Shown: positions 35,817 through 45,283 of the stretch, piece by piece
Position numbering within the stretch: position 1 is the first letter of the stretch
Layout of the letters: each line of letters starts with the position of its first letter
Program-made: the position numbers and the translations under genes
Source: Planctomycetaceae bacterium
GTDB taxonomy: Bacteria > Planctomycetota > UBA1135 > GCA-002686595
Direction of reading: 5' to 3'
DNA: 64,000 nucleotides
NCBI GenBank assembly: GCA_011525785.1
Contig: WYBT01000024.1
Coordinates: 186,001 to 250,000, forward strand
Notes under the pieces: model-generated
Told to the model about the DNA's origin: nothing
The model's database searches: none
Seen by the model: the letters and a program-made list of their open reading frames with translations, nothing else

Positions 35817-36505
35817 ATGCCGACTGCGCCTCGATTGCGAGCCGTGTTCCTCGACGCCGGCGGCACGCTGCTCCACGAGTCGCCGTCGCGCTGGGAGCTG
35901 TACGCCGCAGCCGCGCGCGAGCACGGCCTGCACAGTTCCGCCGAGCAGGTGCGCGCGGCCATGCACGCGGCGCACGACGACTTGCCGCGTGAGTTGGGCG
36001 CGCACTTCCGCTACTCGCACGGCTGGTTCGAGGCCTTCATCGAGCAGGTCTTCGTGCAGCGTCTGGGCCTCGAGCGCGCGCGGCTCCCCCGCCTGCAGCG
36101 CGAACTGTTCGCGCGCTTCGAGGACCCGCGCACGTTCCGCCTGTTCCCCGGCGCGCTCGAGCTGGTGCGCTCGGCGCGAGCGCTGGGACTCAAGGTCGGT
36201 GTCGTGTCGAACTGGAGCGAGGCGCTGCCGGGGATCCTGGCCGGCCTGGGCCTCGCGGAAAGGCTCGATTTCGCCGTGGTTTCGGCGCTGGAGCGCTGCG
36301 AGAAGCCCGAACGCGCGATCTTCGAACTCGCGCTCGCGCGCAGCGGCGTGAACCCGCGCGAAGCTGCGCACGTTGGCGACTGTCCCGAGCGGGACGTGCG
36401 CGGCGCCGGAGCGCTTGGCATGCTGACCGTCTTGGTCGAGCGCAGCGGCGCAGCGCGCGCCAGCCCGGCCGACCGCACCTGCGCCGACCTGTTCGAAGTG
36501 GAGCG

Positions 36506-36533
<28 letters not shown>
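35817..36533 (+). CDS. HAD-superfamily hydrolase
   Basis: A 238-residue HAD-fold protein. Motif I is FLDAGGTLLHE: the nucleophile Asp is present, but the second Asp typical of phosphatases (DxD) is Gly, as in some dehalogenase-type or HDHD3-like members. Motif II is VVSNWSE, motif III is in CEKPERAIFE (Lys) and motif IV is HVGDCPERDV. The cap is alpha-helical (residues ~18-105). The substrate is unknown. The start at 35817 avoids an Arg-rich upstream extension. The stop overlaps the MoxR gene by 28 bases. Confidence 0.8.
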
Positions 36534-37546
<1,013 letters not shown>

Positions 37547-37576
37547 CGCCCCCGATCCGATACACCAGGACGCTCG

Positions 37577-38443
37577 ATGCCGCTCACCGATTGCCGCCTG
37601 ACCCTGGCTCAGACCAACCCCGCGCTGGGCGCCGTGCAGCGCAACCTCGAAGAGCACGTCGCGGCCATCGAGGCCGCGCACGCCGCCGGCTCGCAACTGA
37701 TCGTGTTTCCCGAGCTGTCGCTCACGGGGTACTTCCTCAAGGACCAGACCGCCGAACTGGCGCTGGACGTCGACGGCCCTGAGCTGCGCACGCTGCGCGA
37801 GCTGTCGAAGCGCATCTCGATCCTGGTCGGCTTCGTCGAGCGCGCGCGCGACGGCCGCATCTACAACTCGGCCGCGTTCCTCGAGGACGGCGCGCTGCTC
37901 CACGTGCACCGCAAAGTGCACCTCGTGACCTACGGCATGTTCGATGAAGAGCGCGAGTTCGCCGCGGGCGACGAGTTCCGCGCCTTCGAGTCCAAGCTCG
38001 GCCGCTTCGGCGTGCTGATCTGCGAGGACGCCTGGCACGTGTCGAGCGGCCTGCAGCACTTCCTCGCCGGCGTCGACGCGATGCTCGTGCCCAGTTGCAG
38101 CCCAGGGCGCGGCGTCGGCGGCGGCGCGACGGAACTCAGCTCCGAAACCACCTGGCGCACGCTGCTCGACGCGCACGCGATGCTGTTCCAGACCTGGGTG
38201 CTGTACGCCAACCGCGTCGGTTGGGAGGACGGCGTGTTCTTCTGGGGCGGATCGCGCGCCATCGATCCGTTCGGCAAGCTCGTGACGCGCATCGAGGGCT
38301 TCGAGCCCGCGCTCGCGCACGCCTCGATCGACGGCGGCGCTCTGCGGCGCGCGCGCGTGGCCACGCCGCTCCTGCGCGACTCCAAGCCCTGGCTGCTCGC
38401 GCGCGGACTCGAGCGCATCGCCGCAGCGGAGCGTGCACGGTGA
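37577..38443 (+). CDS. Nitrilase-type glutaminase domain, probable amidase partner of NAD synthetase
   Basis: A 288-residue carbon-nitrogen hydrolase. The Glu-Lys-Cys triad is in FPELSLTGY (Glu), HRKVHLVTYGMF (Lys) and GVLICEDAWH (Cys). The sequence YGMFDEEREFAAG and the Pro-Ser-Cys region after the catalytic Cys match the N-terminal glutaminase half of glutamine-dependent NAD+ synthetase. It supplies ammonia to the synthetase encoded directly after it, whose GTG start overlaps this stop (GTGA). In most bacteria both halves are one polypeptide. Confidence 0.85.
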   Translation: MPLTDCRLTLAQTNPALGAVQRNLEEHVAAIEAAHAAGSQLIVFPELSLTGYFLKDQTAELALDVDGPELRTLRELSKRISILVGFVERARDGRIYNSAAFLEDGALLHVHRKVHLVTYGMFDEEREFAAGDEFRAFESKLGRFGVLICEDAWHVSSGLQHFLAGVDAMLVPSCSPGRGVGGGATELSSETTWRTLLDAHAMLFQTWVLYANRVGWEDGVFFWGGSRAIDPFGKLVTRIEGFEPALAHASIDGGALRRARVATPLLRDSKPWLLARGLERIAAAERAR

Positions 38444-39261
38444 ACGAACTCGACATCCATCCGCCGCTGGTCGAGCAACTGCTCACCCAGTTCCTGCGCG
38501 AAGAACTCGCCAGCGCAGGCTTCTCGCGCGCCGTGCTCGGCATCTCCGGCGGCATCGACTCGGCGCTGGTCGCCGCGTTGTGCGCGCGCGCGCTCGGACC
38601 GCAGAACGTGCTGGGCGTGATGATGCCCTACCGCACCTCGAACCCCGACAGCGAAGGCCACGCGCGCCTGCTCGCCGCGCGCCTGGGGATCCAGACCAAG
38701 AAGGTCGACATCAGCGCGATGGCCGACGGCTATCTCGCTGCGCATGAAGTGAAAGACCGCATGCGGCGCGGCAACGTGATGGCGCGCTGCCGCATGATCG
38801 TGCTCTACGACCACTCGGTCGAGTTCAAGGGCCTGGTGATCGGCACCAGCAACAAGACCGAGATCCTGCTGGGCTACTCGACGCAGTGGGGCGACTCGGC
38901 CAGCGCCATCAACCCGATCGGCGACCTGTACAAGCACCAGATCTACCAGCTCTCGCGCCACCTGGGAGTGCCCAGCGAGATCCTCGACAAGGCGCCGTCC
39001 GCCGATCTGTTCGAGGGCCAGACCGACGAAGGCGAGCTGGGCTTCACCTACGCCGAGGCCGATCGACTGCTGTACTGGATGGTCGACGAGCGCATGAGCG
39101 AGCAGGAGCTGGTCGCGCGCGGCTTCGACGCGGCCTTCGTGCGCCGCATGGCCGCGCGCATCGCCGCCACGCAGTTCAAGCGCGTGATGCCGATCATCGC
39201 CAAGCTCTCGCAGCGCACGATCAACCAGGACTTCCGCTACTTGCGCGACTGGGGCAAGTAG
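38440..39261 (+). CDS. nadE: NAD+ synthetase NadE (separate synthetase subunit)
   Basis: A 273-residue ATP-pyrophosphatase-type enzyme that amidates nicotinic acid adenine dinucleotide to NAD+. The PP-loop is GISGGIDSALV, and the adenylate/ligand signature is VIGTSNKTEILLGYSTQWGD, followed by NPIGDLYKHQIYQLSRHLGV and FTYAEADRLLYWM. The start is the GTG overlapping the amidase stop. As a stand-alone domain it would use ammonia; coupling to the upstream amidase restores glutamine use. The arrangement implies a two-subunit enzyme with coupled translation. Confidence 0.93.
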   Translation: MNELDIHPPLVEQLLTQFLREELASAGFSRAVLGISGGIDSALVAALCARALGPQNVLGVMMPYRTSNPDSEGHARLLAARLGIQTKKVDISAMADGYLAAHEVKDRMRRGNVMARCRMIVLYDHSVEFKGLVIGTSNKTEILLGYSTQWGDSASAINPIGDLYKHQIYQLSRHLGVPSEILDKAPSADLFEGQTDEGELGFTYAEADRLLYWMVDERMSEQELVARGFDAAFVRRMAARIAATQFKRVMPIIAKLSQRTINQDFRYLRDWGK

Positions 39262-39273
39262 CGGGGGCGCGTT

Positions 39274-39837
39274 TCAAGGCGCGAGCGCGCGCGTCCACAG
39301 CTCGTGCTCGCGCACGCGGCCGGCGACCGAGCGACTTTCGCCGCGCTCGGACTCACGCACGAAGCCGAGCTTGCCCAGCAGCGCCCGCGACGGTTCGTTC
39401 TCGGGCAGGACCCAGGCGCGAACTTGCGCCAGTCCCAGTCCGCGCGCACTCCAGGCCAGCACCAGTTCGAGCGCTTCGCTCATCAGGCCCTGGCGCGCGT
39501 GCTCGGCGCCGATCCAAAAGCCGGCCGTGGCGCTGCGCGCGCGCGTGTCGATGCGCGTGAGCGACACTGCGCCCGCGATTCGACCGTCGTCGCGCCGCTC
39601 GAGCAGCCAGCGGCGGCGCGCGGCGCTGCGCGCGAGGAAGCGCCGGAAGCGTTCGGGACCGAAGGCGTCGTGGTCGGGCGCGTCGGCCTCCCAGGGAGCG
39701 AGGAAATCGCGGCTGGCGACCCGCAGCGCGACGAACGCGGCCTCGTCCGCCGGCGCGGGAGGCCGCAAGCGTACGCGCGCGCCGCACAGCTCGGGCGACG
39801 CCCAGCTCGACTTGCGCTCGCGAGTGCGGGGCGACAT
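39274..39837 (-). CDS. GNAT-family N-acetyltransferase (RimJ/RimL-like)
   Basis: A 187-residue acetyltransferase: VRLRPPAPADEAAFVALR (N-terminal strand), RIAGAVSLTRIDTRARSATA, GFWIGAEHARQGLMSEALEL (motif A with the acetyl-CoA loop, variant QGLMSE) and PENEPSRALLGKLGFVRES (motif B). This is the RimJ/RimL/SpeG-type pattern used for protein N-termini or small molecules. The start was placed at the ATG at 39837; an extended upstream frame is composed of shadow sequence. Substrate unknown. Confidence 0.82.
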   Translation of the reverse strand: MSPRTRERKSSWASPELCGARVRLRPPAPADEAAFVALRVASRDFLAPWEADAPDHDAFGPERFRRFLARSAARRRWLLERRDDGRIAGAVSLTRIDTRARSATAGFWIGAEHARQGLMSEALELVLAWSARGLGLAQVRAWVLPENEPSRALLGKLGFVRESERGESRSVAGRVREHELWTRALAP

Positions 39838-39852
39838 GCGGCCGCAAATGCT

Positions 39853-39887
39853 ACGGCAGGGAGCGCCGTGCGTGCGCCCCCTGCCGT
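39853..39887 (-). terminator. Strong hairpin downstream of the hypothetical gene
   Basis: 14-base arms ACGGCAGGGAGCGC and GCGCCCCCTGCCGT (one A-C mismatch) with a 7-base loop. On the minus strand it follows the stop at 39921 by about 34 bases; only a weak T stretch follows (AGCATTT). Confidence 0.5.
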
Positions 39888-39920
39888 TGGGTCGTTGTCT
39901 CGTTGTCTGCGACGTCGCGC

Positions 39921-40370
39921 TCAGCCCTGCAGCATGCGCGCGAGTTCGTCGAAGTCGCAGGTCGCGATCATGGCCGAGTCGATCTTCGGCAGCCGCGCGA
40001 ACTTGCGCTGCTCGCTCGAGCTGAACTCGCGTCGCACTTGCGGCGCGGCGTCCGACTGCGCCGGCGGAAGCTCGAGTCCGAAGCTGGGGTTGACGGCCTT
40101 GGCGAGGTCCTCCGACAGTCCGCTCGGCAGCGCCCCACGCTTGTCGAGCGCGTTGCGCGCGCGCAGGCACACGTCCATCGTGTCCTGGAGGTTCTTCTGG
40201 ATCCGCATCAGCCGTTCGACATCCGGAGCGGGACCCGCGAGCGACTGCTTGACCTTGGCGGTAGCGACCTCGAGCACCGCGATGAGGCAGTTGAGCTTCT
40301 TGCGCAGTCGATCGCGGTATTCGGCGGAGTCGAGGTTGTTCTCGGAGGAGGGCTGCGGCTGATCTTGCAT
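39921..40370 (-). CDS. Conserved-looking helical protein of unknown function
   Basis: A 149-residue soluble protein with no signal peptide. Residues ~15-85 are two amphipathic helices (YRDRLRKKLNCLIAVLEVAT and VERLMRIQKNLQDTMDVCLR); the tail is Pro/Ala-rich and then ends FARLPKIDSAMIATCDFDEL. It has a low-GC-skewed, real-gene codon pattern. A vague resemblance to small four-helix chaperones such as FlgN exists, but I cannot support that call. It stands alone with its own hairpin terminator. Confidence 0.6.
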   Translation of the reverse strand: MQDQPQPSSENNLDSAEYRDRLRKKLNCLIAVLEVATAKVKQSLAGPAPDVERLMRIQKNLQDTMDVCLRARNALDKRGALPSGLSEDLAKAVNPSFGLELPPAQSDAAPQVRREFSSSEQRKFARLPKIDSAMIATCDFDELARMLQG

Positions 40371-40600
40371 GGAGTGACTCGAGGTGCTGCTGAGCGCGAA
40401 GGGTCGCTGGTGTTCGCTGAGGCCCGCGCGAGCACGTGCGCTGCGTGGGCGCCGAAAAACTACCCCGACTTGAGCGCAGGCGCGGAAATCCGCGAAAACG
40501 CGCTGGAACGGACTCGGAAGGAATTTCCGCGCCGCTGCGCGACGCCGCGCACGTGAGGGCCTGGCTCAGCGCGATGCGCACGCGCTCCACGCGCGCAGAG

Positions 40601-41641
40601 TCACAGCGCCGCTTCGAGCAGGTCGAGCAGTTCCTCGACCTCGACCCGGCCCATGGCCGTGTACAGCTCGCCGTGCAGCGAGCCTTCGGCGGTGTTCCAC
40701 GGCCCGACCGAGGGCGCGACACGCACGATGTCGTCGCGCCCGGGCGCGGTGTCCGGTCCGCCGTGGAGGAAGAACACCACCTCCACCCCGTCGGTGAGCG
40801 TGTGCTTGGCCCACATCAAGGTGCCGGTGCCGCGCGGGTCCGGAGCTTCGACCGAGGTCGCCGACTGCAGCAGGAACAGGCCGCCGTCGGTGCGCGGCAG
40901 GCGCGGCTGGAAGCCCAGCTGCGCGCGGGCCAGCGCCGGATCGGTGGGGAGCTTGCGCTCGTCGGTCAGCGGCTGGTGCCAGACGACGTTGGAGTGGTTG
41001 GGCGCGAGATCGAGGCTCTCGAACTCGACCAGGCTCAGCAGCGCGCCGCTCGAACTCTCCTGCCGCGTGCGCAGCACGAGCGCCGTCTGCGTGTCCACCG
41101 CAATCTGGTAGCGCACCGACTCGCCGACGATGCGCTGCACGATGTACTCGTTGCACGGGCGACCGGCGACGGTGACGAGCGCTCCGGTGTCGATGATCGA
41201 GTAGTTGCGCACGAAGCCGTCCACATCGCGCACGGCGAAGTCGCGGTAGCGCTGCACGAAGCCTTCGCGCGCCTTCTGCAGCACCAGGAACAGCGCTGCT
41301 TGTTGGGGACTGGCGACCGGCGCGATCAGCTCGGTGGCGTCGATGGCGAAGCGCCCGGCGCCGTCCGAGGCGACCTGCTCGCGGTAGCGCAGCTCGCGCG
41401 GCTGGTCGTCGACCGTCCAGTACTGCTCGACGCGCCGCACGCCGCTGTGGGCCACCGTGGCGGGCGCGAGGCTCATGCGCCGCAGCAGCGGCAGCAGGTT
41501 GCGCGAGACGTTGGCGCTCCCGCCCGGCGGCGCGTTGAGGATCGCGCGCGGGGCGGCCTCCGGCTCGGCGTCCACGGCGCCGCTGCAGCCGGCGACGAGC
41601 GCCAGGCCGAGGGCTGCGAGGAACGAGAGCGGGCGGAGCAT
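40601..41641 (-). CDS. RseB/MucB-like regulatory lipoprotein
   Basis: A 346-residue protein with a lipoprotein signal (FLAALGLALVAGCSGA). The central region GRPCNEYIVQRIVGESVRYQ, IAVDTQTALVLRTRQES and SGALLSLVEFESLDL matches the RseB/MucB pattern (GR...RY...IDxxTxLxLxxxxxxxxG-x-x-LxxxxF). The C-terminal domain includes TDGVEVVFFLHGG and ELYTAMGRVEVEELLDLLEA. RseB shields the anti-sigma factor from proteolysis until envelope stress (lipids, misfolded proteins) relieves it. It lies 15 bases after the anti-sigma gene on the same strand. Confidence 0.75.
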   Translation of the reverse strand: MLRPLSFLAALGLALVAGCSGAVDAEPEAAPRAILNAPPGGSANVSRNLLPLLRRMSLAPATVAHSGVRRVEQYWTVDDQPRELRYREQVASDGAGRFAIDATELIAPVASPQQAALFLVLQKAREGFVQRYRDFAVRDVDGFVRNYSIIDTGALVTVAGRPCNEYIVQRIVGESVRYQIAVDTQTALVLRTRQESSSGALLSLVEFESLDLAPNHSNVVWHQPLTDERKLPTDPALARAQLGFQPRLPRTDGGLFLLQSATSVEAPDPRGTGTLMWAKHTLTDGVEVVFFLHGGPDTAPGRDDIVRVAPSVGPWNTAEGSLHGELYTAMGRVEVEELLDLLEAAL

Positions 41642-41656
41642 CGAAGGACCTGTGGG

Positions 41657-42421
41657 CTAGTCGCGCTGGGCCTGCGTGAGGCCGCTCGAGAGGTTGTCGA
41701 GCATGCCGCGAGTCATCGGAGAGAGCGACGCCAGACTGGAGGCGCGCTCGACGCGGAAGGGGCGCTGTTTGGGCTCGTTCGGCCGCTCGGGGCGCTCGAC
41801 CAGGAGGGCGATCGCCACCAAGGCGAAGGCCGCTGCGGCGCCCAGCGCCATTCGCAGGCGGCGGCGGACTTCGACGCGCAGCGCGGCGGCGGCGGCGGAA
41901 CGCGCGCGCTCGTTCCTCGTGCGCTGTTCGACGAGCGTCGTGAGCTGCGCCGGCGCGCTCAGGCGGCGCAGTCCGCCGACGTGGCGACGAACACGAGCCT
42001 TGGCCGGGTCGGAGAGCTCTTCGCTCACCAGTCGGTCGAGCACGCGCGGCGCGCTCGCGCGCGACATCGGGGCGGCCTCGTCACGTGCTTCGCCGCTCGC
42101 AGGGTTCTCCAGCGCTTCGGCGAGCTGCTCGGGCGGCGTCAAACGCGCCAGGCGCTCGAGCGCGCGCACCGCACGATCAGTGCGGGCGCCGGCCTGGATC
42201 GCGGCGACCACGGCGCTGTCGAGCTCGCGCGGCGCGGAGTGGCGCGGCAGTTCTCCCAGCGCGCGTGCGGCCAGCGGCCAGGCCCGGAGCGCGCGCTGGC
42301 ACGCGGCGCAACCGGCCAGGTGCGCGCGGAGCTCCTCGGCGAGGCCGGCGCCATCCGTCGGCGCGGGCGCGGCGTCGAGCCAGGCGCTTCGAAGTCGATC
42401 ACACAGTGAGTTCGAGTTCAT
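41657..42421 (-). CDS. Membrane anti-sigma factor with a zinc-binding (ZAS) N-terminus
   Basis: A 254-residue protein. The N-terminal LRAHLAGCAACQRAL contains the His-x3-Cys-x2-Cys zinc motif of ZAS anti-sigma factors. Residues ~190-215 are a membrane helix (RMALGAAAAFALVAIALLV), and a C-terminal periplasmic tail of ~40 residues follows. The middle region is long and Ala/Arg-rich. It directly follows the ECF sigma gene (6-base gap) and precedes the RseB-like gene, so the three form a regulated stress module. Confidence 0.85.
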   Translation of the reverse strand: MNSNSLCDRLRSAWLDAAPAPTDGAGLAEELRAHLAGCAACQRALRAWPLAARALGELPRHSAPRELDSAVVAAIQAGARTDRAVRALERLARLTPPEQLAEALENPASGEARDEAAPMSRASAPRVLDRLVSEELSDPAKARVRRHVGGLRRLSAPAQLTTLVEQRTRNERARSAAAAALRVEVRRRLRMALGAAAAFALVAIALLVERPERPNEPKQRPFRVERASSLASLSPMTRGMLDNLSSGLTQAQRD

Positions 42422-42427
42422 CGCGGC

Positions 42428-43039
42428 TCACCCCAGGTAGTAGCGGTCGAGGACTGGAGTCAGCTCGCGGTCGAGCACCTCGTGCGCGCGCGCGAGGCGC
42501 GACTTCACCGTGCCCAGCGAGATTTGGAGCACCTCGGCGATCTGCTCGTACGACAGGCTCTCGATGTAGCGCAGGACCGTGATCCCGCGCAGCTTGGGCG
42601 ACAGACGCGAAATCGCGCGCTGGATCTCGGCTTCGAGTTCGTGGCGCGCGGCGGCGCGCAGCGGCATCTCCGTGCGTTCGTCGGCGACCGTGTGGCGGAC
42701 GCGCTCCGACTCGGGCCCCAGCTCGTCCAGGGCCTCTAGCGAGGCCAGTTCGCGCCCCCGCGAGCGGCGCTTGAGGTCGATGCTGGCGTTGACGGCGACG
42801 CGGTAGACCCAGCTCGAGAACTTCGACTCGAAGCGGAACTCTCGGATCTTGCGGAAGACGATGCCGAAGGTCTCCTGCGAGGCGTCCAGGGCGTCGGTGG
42901 GGTTGCCCGTGATCCGGTAGCAGACGTTGTAGACGCGGTCCTTGTAGAGCTCGTACAGCTCGCGGAACGGACCCTCCAATCCCTCCAGCAGCGACTGCTG
43001 GCAAGCCGTGATCAGCTTGTGGTCGGGGTCGGAGTGCAT
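42428..43039 (-). CDS. ECF-type RNA polymerase sigma factor (RpoE-like)
   Basis: A 203-residue group 4 sigma factor. Region 2 contains FRELYELYKDRVYNVCYRIT, then DALDASQETFGIVFRKI and SSWVYRVAVNASIDLKRR. Region 4 has SRLSPKLRGITVLRYIESLS and YEQIAEVLQISLGTVKSRLA, the helix-turn-helix for the -35 element. The length and the gene order sigma / anti-sigma / RseB-like match RpoE-type envelope-stress units. The ATG at 43039 was chosen because further upstream the frame is Pro/Arg-rich. A GGAAC (minus strand, in the hairpin at 43099-43130) upstream may be an autoregulated -35. Confidence 0.92.
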   Translation of the reverse strand: MHSDPDHKLITACQQSLLEGLEGPFRELYELYKDRVYNVCYRITGNPTDALDASQETFGIVFRKIREFRFESKFSSWVYRVAVNASIDLKRRSRGRELASLEALDELGPESERVRHTVADERTEMPLRAAARHELEAEIQRAISRLSPKLRGITVLRYIESLSYEQIAEVLQISLGTVKSRLARAHEVLDRELTPVLDRYYLG

Positions 43040-43098
43040 CGGGGGAGGGACGCCGGCAGGCCGGTTCGCAGGGTTGGGACGCCGGCGGCCCGGTCCTG

Positions 43099-43130
43099 GT
43101 TCCGTTGCGGCCCTGGCGGGGCCGCGGAAC
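43099..43130 (-). promoter_or_regulatory. Hairpin and GGAAC element upstream of the ECF sigma gene
   Basis: GTTCC (43099-43103), then GCGGCCC and GGGCCGC (43107-43113, 43119-43125), then GGAAC (43126-43130) form a stem with a 3-base bulge. It may end transcripts of the gene upstream (stop at 43195). The minus-strand GGAAC nearest the sigma gene (43099-43103) resembles an ECF -35; no convincing -10 was seen. Confidence 0.3.
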
Positions 43131-43194
43131 ACGGGCGCGGCGCTGCTTGCAGGTGAAAATCCTGCCGGTCGGCCGCGCTCCGGCGAAGTCGCGG

Positions 43195-44157
43195 TCAGCC
43201 GCCGATCAGCGCGGCCGTGTCGATGCTCTTGACCGTCATCCCGATGGTCGCGGCGCAGCCGGGCGTGCAGTGCGCGTCCCAGCCTTCGATGCAGCCGGCG
43301 TCGACGACTTCGGAGGTCACCAGCGCGCCGACCACACCCAGCGTCATGGTGGTCTGGGCGCAAATCCGGCCGGGGAGCTGTGAGGCGCTCGACCCGGCGC
43401 CCGTGGCCGACAGCGGCCGGAACACGCTGCCTTGGGCGGGCGTGCTCTGCTGCGTGGCGGTCATGAGCGGGTTGGAGTCGACCACGACGCGCTCGAACAG
43501 CTCGCCGTCGACCACCCCCACCGTCAGCGAGTCCGCGGCCAGGAATTCCGAGCCGCTCGAGATGCTGACCCACATGGCGAGGCCGCCACGCGCCACCACG
43601 AAATCATGCGGGAGGACCGGGTCGAGCACCACCAGTCGCCCCCCGTCCGACAGCGGCACGATGCGCGGCGCTTCGCCGCCCCGCAGCACACCCATCGGCA
43701 CCGTCACCAGCCGACCATTGCGCTCCATCCCGAACTGCAGGCTGCGGGCCCGTCGCGATCCCGCAGGCAGGTAGATGACCGTCGCCGCGTGGACGCGGTC
43801 CTCGGTCAAGAAGGCCTCCATCGAGAGCCCGACCGCGTTGCCGGTCGGCACGACCTGCTTGCGGCGCGGGTTCGATCCGCGGGCCACTTCCTCGCCGTCA
43901 CCGAAGCCATCGCCGTCGGTGTCGTACCGATTCGGATTCGTGCCCAGCACCAGCTCGAGCTCGTCGAACAGCCCGTCGGCGTCCACGTCCAGGTCGCAGC
44001 CCTCTTCCGCGTGCACGGCGGGCGCGCCGCCCAGGCCCCATGCGAGCCACCCGCAGGCCCCCGCGCCGAGCACAGCCGCCGCTGCCCAACGACCCAGCCG
44101 CCCGCCCGCTTCACCGGACCACCGACTGCGCCCGCCCGCTTGCACGTTCATGGTCAT
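43195..44157 (-). CDS. Exported protein with thrombospondin type 3-like calcium-binding repeats
   Basis: A 320-residue protein with a signal anchor (WAAAAVLGAGACGWLAWGL) and, at residues ~55-95, two TSP3/EF-hand-type turns: DLDVDADGLFDELELVLGTN and RYDTDGDGFGDGEEVARGSN. The rest, rich in Val, Gly and Ser, is a beta-type domain ending in cysteine-containing IEGWDAHCTPGCAA. TSP3 repeats bind calcium and occur in extracellular adhesion or envelope proteins. The start at 44157 is the first ATG of ATGACCATG; the second is at 44151. Ligand unknown. Confidence 0.65.
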   Translation of the reverse strand: MTMNVQAGGRSRWSGEAGGRLGRWAAAAVLGAGACGWLAWGLGGAPAVHAEEGCDLDVDADGLFDELELVLGTNPNRYDTDGDGFGDGEEVARGSNPRRKQVVPTGNAVGLSMEAFLTEDRVHAATVIYLPAGSRRARSLQFGMERNGRLVTVPMGVLRGGEAPRIVPLSDGGRLVVLDPVLPHDFVVARGGLAMWVSISSGSEFLAADSLTVGVVDGELFERVVVDSNPLMTATQQSTPAQGSVFRPLSATGAGSSASQLPGRICAQTTMTLGVVGALVTSEVVDAGCIEGWDAHCTPGCAATIGMTVKSIDTAALIGG

Positions 44158-44446
44158 TCGCTCGCTCAGAGGGACCCAACCCACCGCAATGTGCGGCTCA
44201 CATCCTCGCATACCCTCCACACAACCCAAGGGTAACGGAATTCCCCACTCTCGCTAGACAACCCCCTCGCCGCCCCCAGGCGCCGCTCCGCCCACCGGCG
44301 GCAATCAGTCCGGGGAACCTGCCGGCGCGGACCGTTCAGCTTGAGCGCCGCTGTTTCGGGAGTCGTACCCCGTGCTGCTCTGGCTGGGCGCTGCTGACTG
44401 TGCGCTGCTGGCGTCTTGCGGTTCACCTGGCGCCACCCGCCCTCGT

Positions 44447-44561
44447 GGCGCGGCCTTTCTTGCGCTGTCATCCCCGCGCGGCCGTCGTTGCGCGGCCTTC
44501 CTCGCGCGGCCGGCCGTCGTTGCGCGGCCGTCGTTGCGCCGCTGGCCTTGCGCGGCCGTCC
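44447..44561. repeat. Degenerate short tandem repeats of GCGCGGCC(G)TCGTT type
   Basis: The unit GTCGTTGCGCGGCC recurs four or five times with gaps and changes between 44447 and 44561. It lies in a 594-base gap (44158-44751) with no gene I can support, ahead of tRNA-Arg. The remainder of that gap is low-complexity, C-rich on the plus strand. Confidence 0.6.
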
Positions 44562-44732
44562 CACTTATCCGAGCGCCGCCAACGCGACCGCCTCTCCCGC
44601 TCGCTTCGACTCGATCCAGCGGAATCGCATCTCAGCGCGACGGCCACCCACCATCAACGCAACGAAAGCCCTCCGGCAGTTCACCTCCCCGCACCCCACA
44701 GCCCGTCGGCCAGGATTCCCCCCCGCTCTCGC

Positions 44733-44738
44733 TATACT
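44733..44738 (+). promoter_or_regulatory. -10 box of the tRNA-Arg promoter
   Basis: TATACT lies 13 bases before the tRNA 5' end, a normal spacing for a tRNA leader. No good TTGACA is seen at 17 bases upstream (CCAGGA). Confidence 0.5.
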
Positions 44739-44751
44739 CCGCGCCTCTGCC

Positions 44752-44828
44752 GCGCCCGTAGCTCAGCTGGATAGAGCGTCTGCCTCCGGAGCAGAAGGTC
44801 GTGCGTTCGAATCGCGCCGGGCGTACCA
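44752..44828 (+). tRNA. tRNA-Arg (anticodon CCG)
   Basis: A complete 77-base cloverleaf with encoded CCA. The acceptor stem GCGCCCG pairs with CGGGCGT (44818-44824), starting with a G-U pair. The D arm is GCTCAGCTGGATAGAGC. The anticodon stem TCTGC/GCAGA has loop CTCCGGA with anticodon CCG at 44786-44788, reading CGG codons. The T arm holds the standard TTCGAAT loop. The accessory region begins immediately downstream, which suggests that the 3' half serves as an integration site; a second copy of the 3' end was not found in the window. Confidence 0.97.
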
Positions 44829-45283
44829 AAACCCGCGGAAATCAGCCGCAATCGTAGAAGTGCGCATTCCGCGAGGGGTTGCCACTGGCGGTAATGTGGC
44901 GCCCCGGAAGGCCCCTCGATTCCGCCAGGATCCGCGATTTTCCGGTCGCCAGCGGCGATCCAGACGGCCGCCAGGCAGAAAGTCATCGCGAATAGCGAGG
45001 GGTAGCCCACGAGCGGCGCGGGCACCGATGCCCCCATCGCAACGACATCGTCGGGCCAGCGAATTTCGATCGCGTTTCGGGCTGGAACCTACTACCGCGC
45101 CGACTGCTTCCCGCACCAGTTCGTTAGCAGCTACTCAGCGCAAACTAGGTGCCGTGGCTGGCCCCCTGAGGACGGCCACTGACGCACGGTTCTTGTCGCC
45201 GCGGGTCCGACAGCTATCCTCACTAGGCTGGATTCTTGACGGACTGTTGATCGTGTGAACATGCGTCACTAGGAGGCCGCGTA
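44829..45283. other. 455-base gap after tRNA-Arg, no supported gene
   Basis: No convincing gene on either strand. A minus-strand frame near 44930-45040 has a hydrophobic stretch (LVGYPSLFAMTFCLAAVWIA) but an in-frame stop upstream and a tail antisense to the tRNA, so it may be a decayed gene end. A strong AGGAGG at 45271-45276 serves the next gene. Confidence 0.45.

Noticed and set aside
44732..45037. Minus-strand frame overlapping tRNA-Arg, ending GAIRTHDLLLRRQTLYPAEL...
   Set aside because: The ending is the classic artefact of translating a tRNA antisense; the frame is not a gene, although its first part may be a gene remnant.
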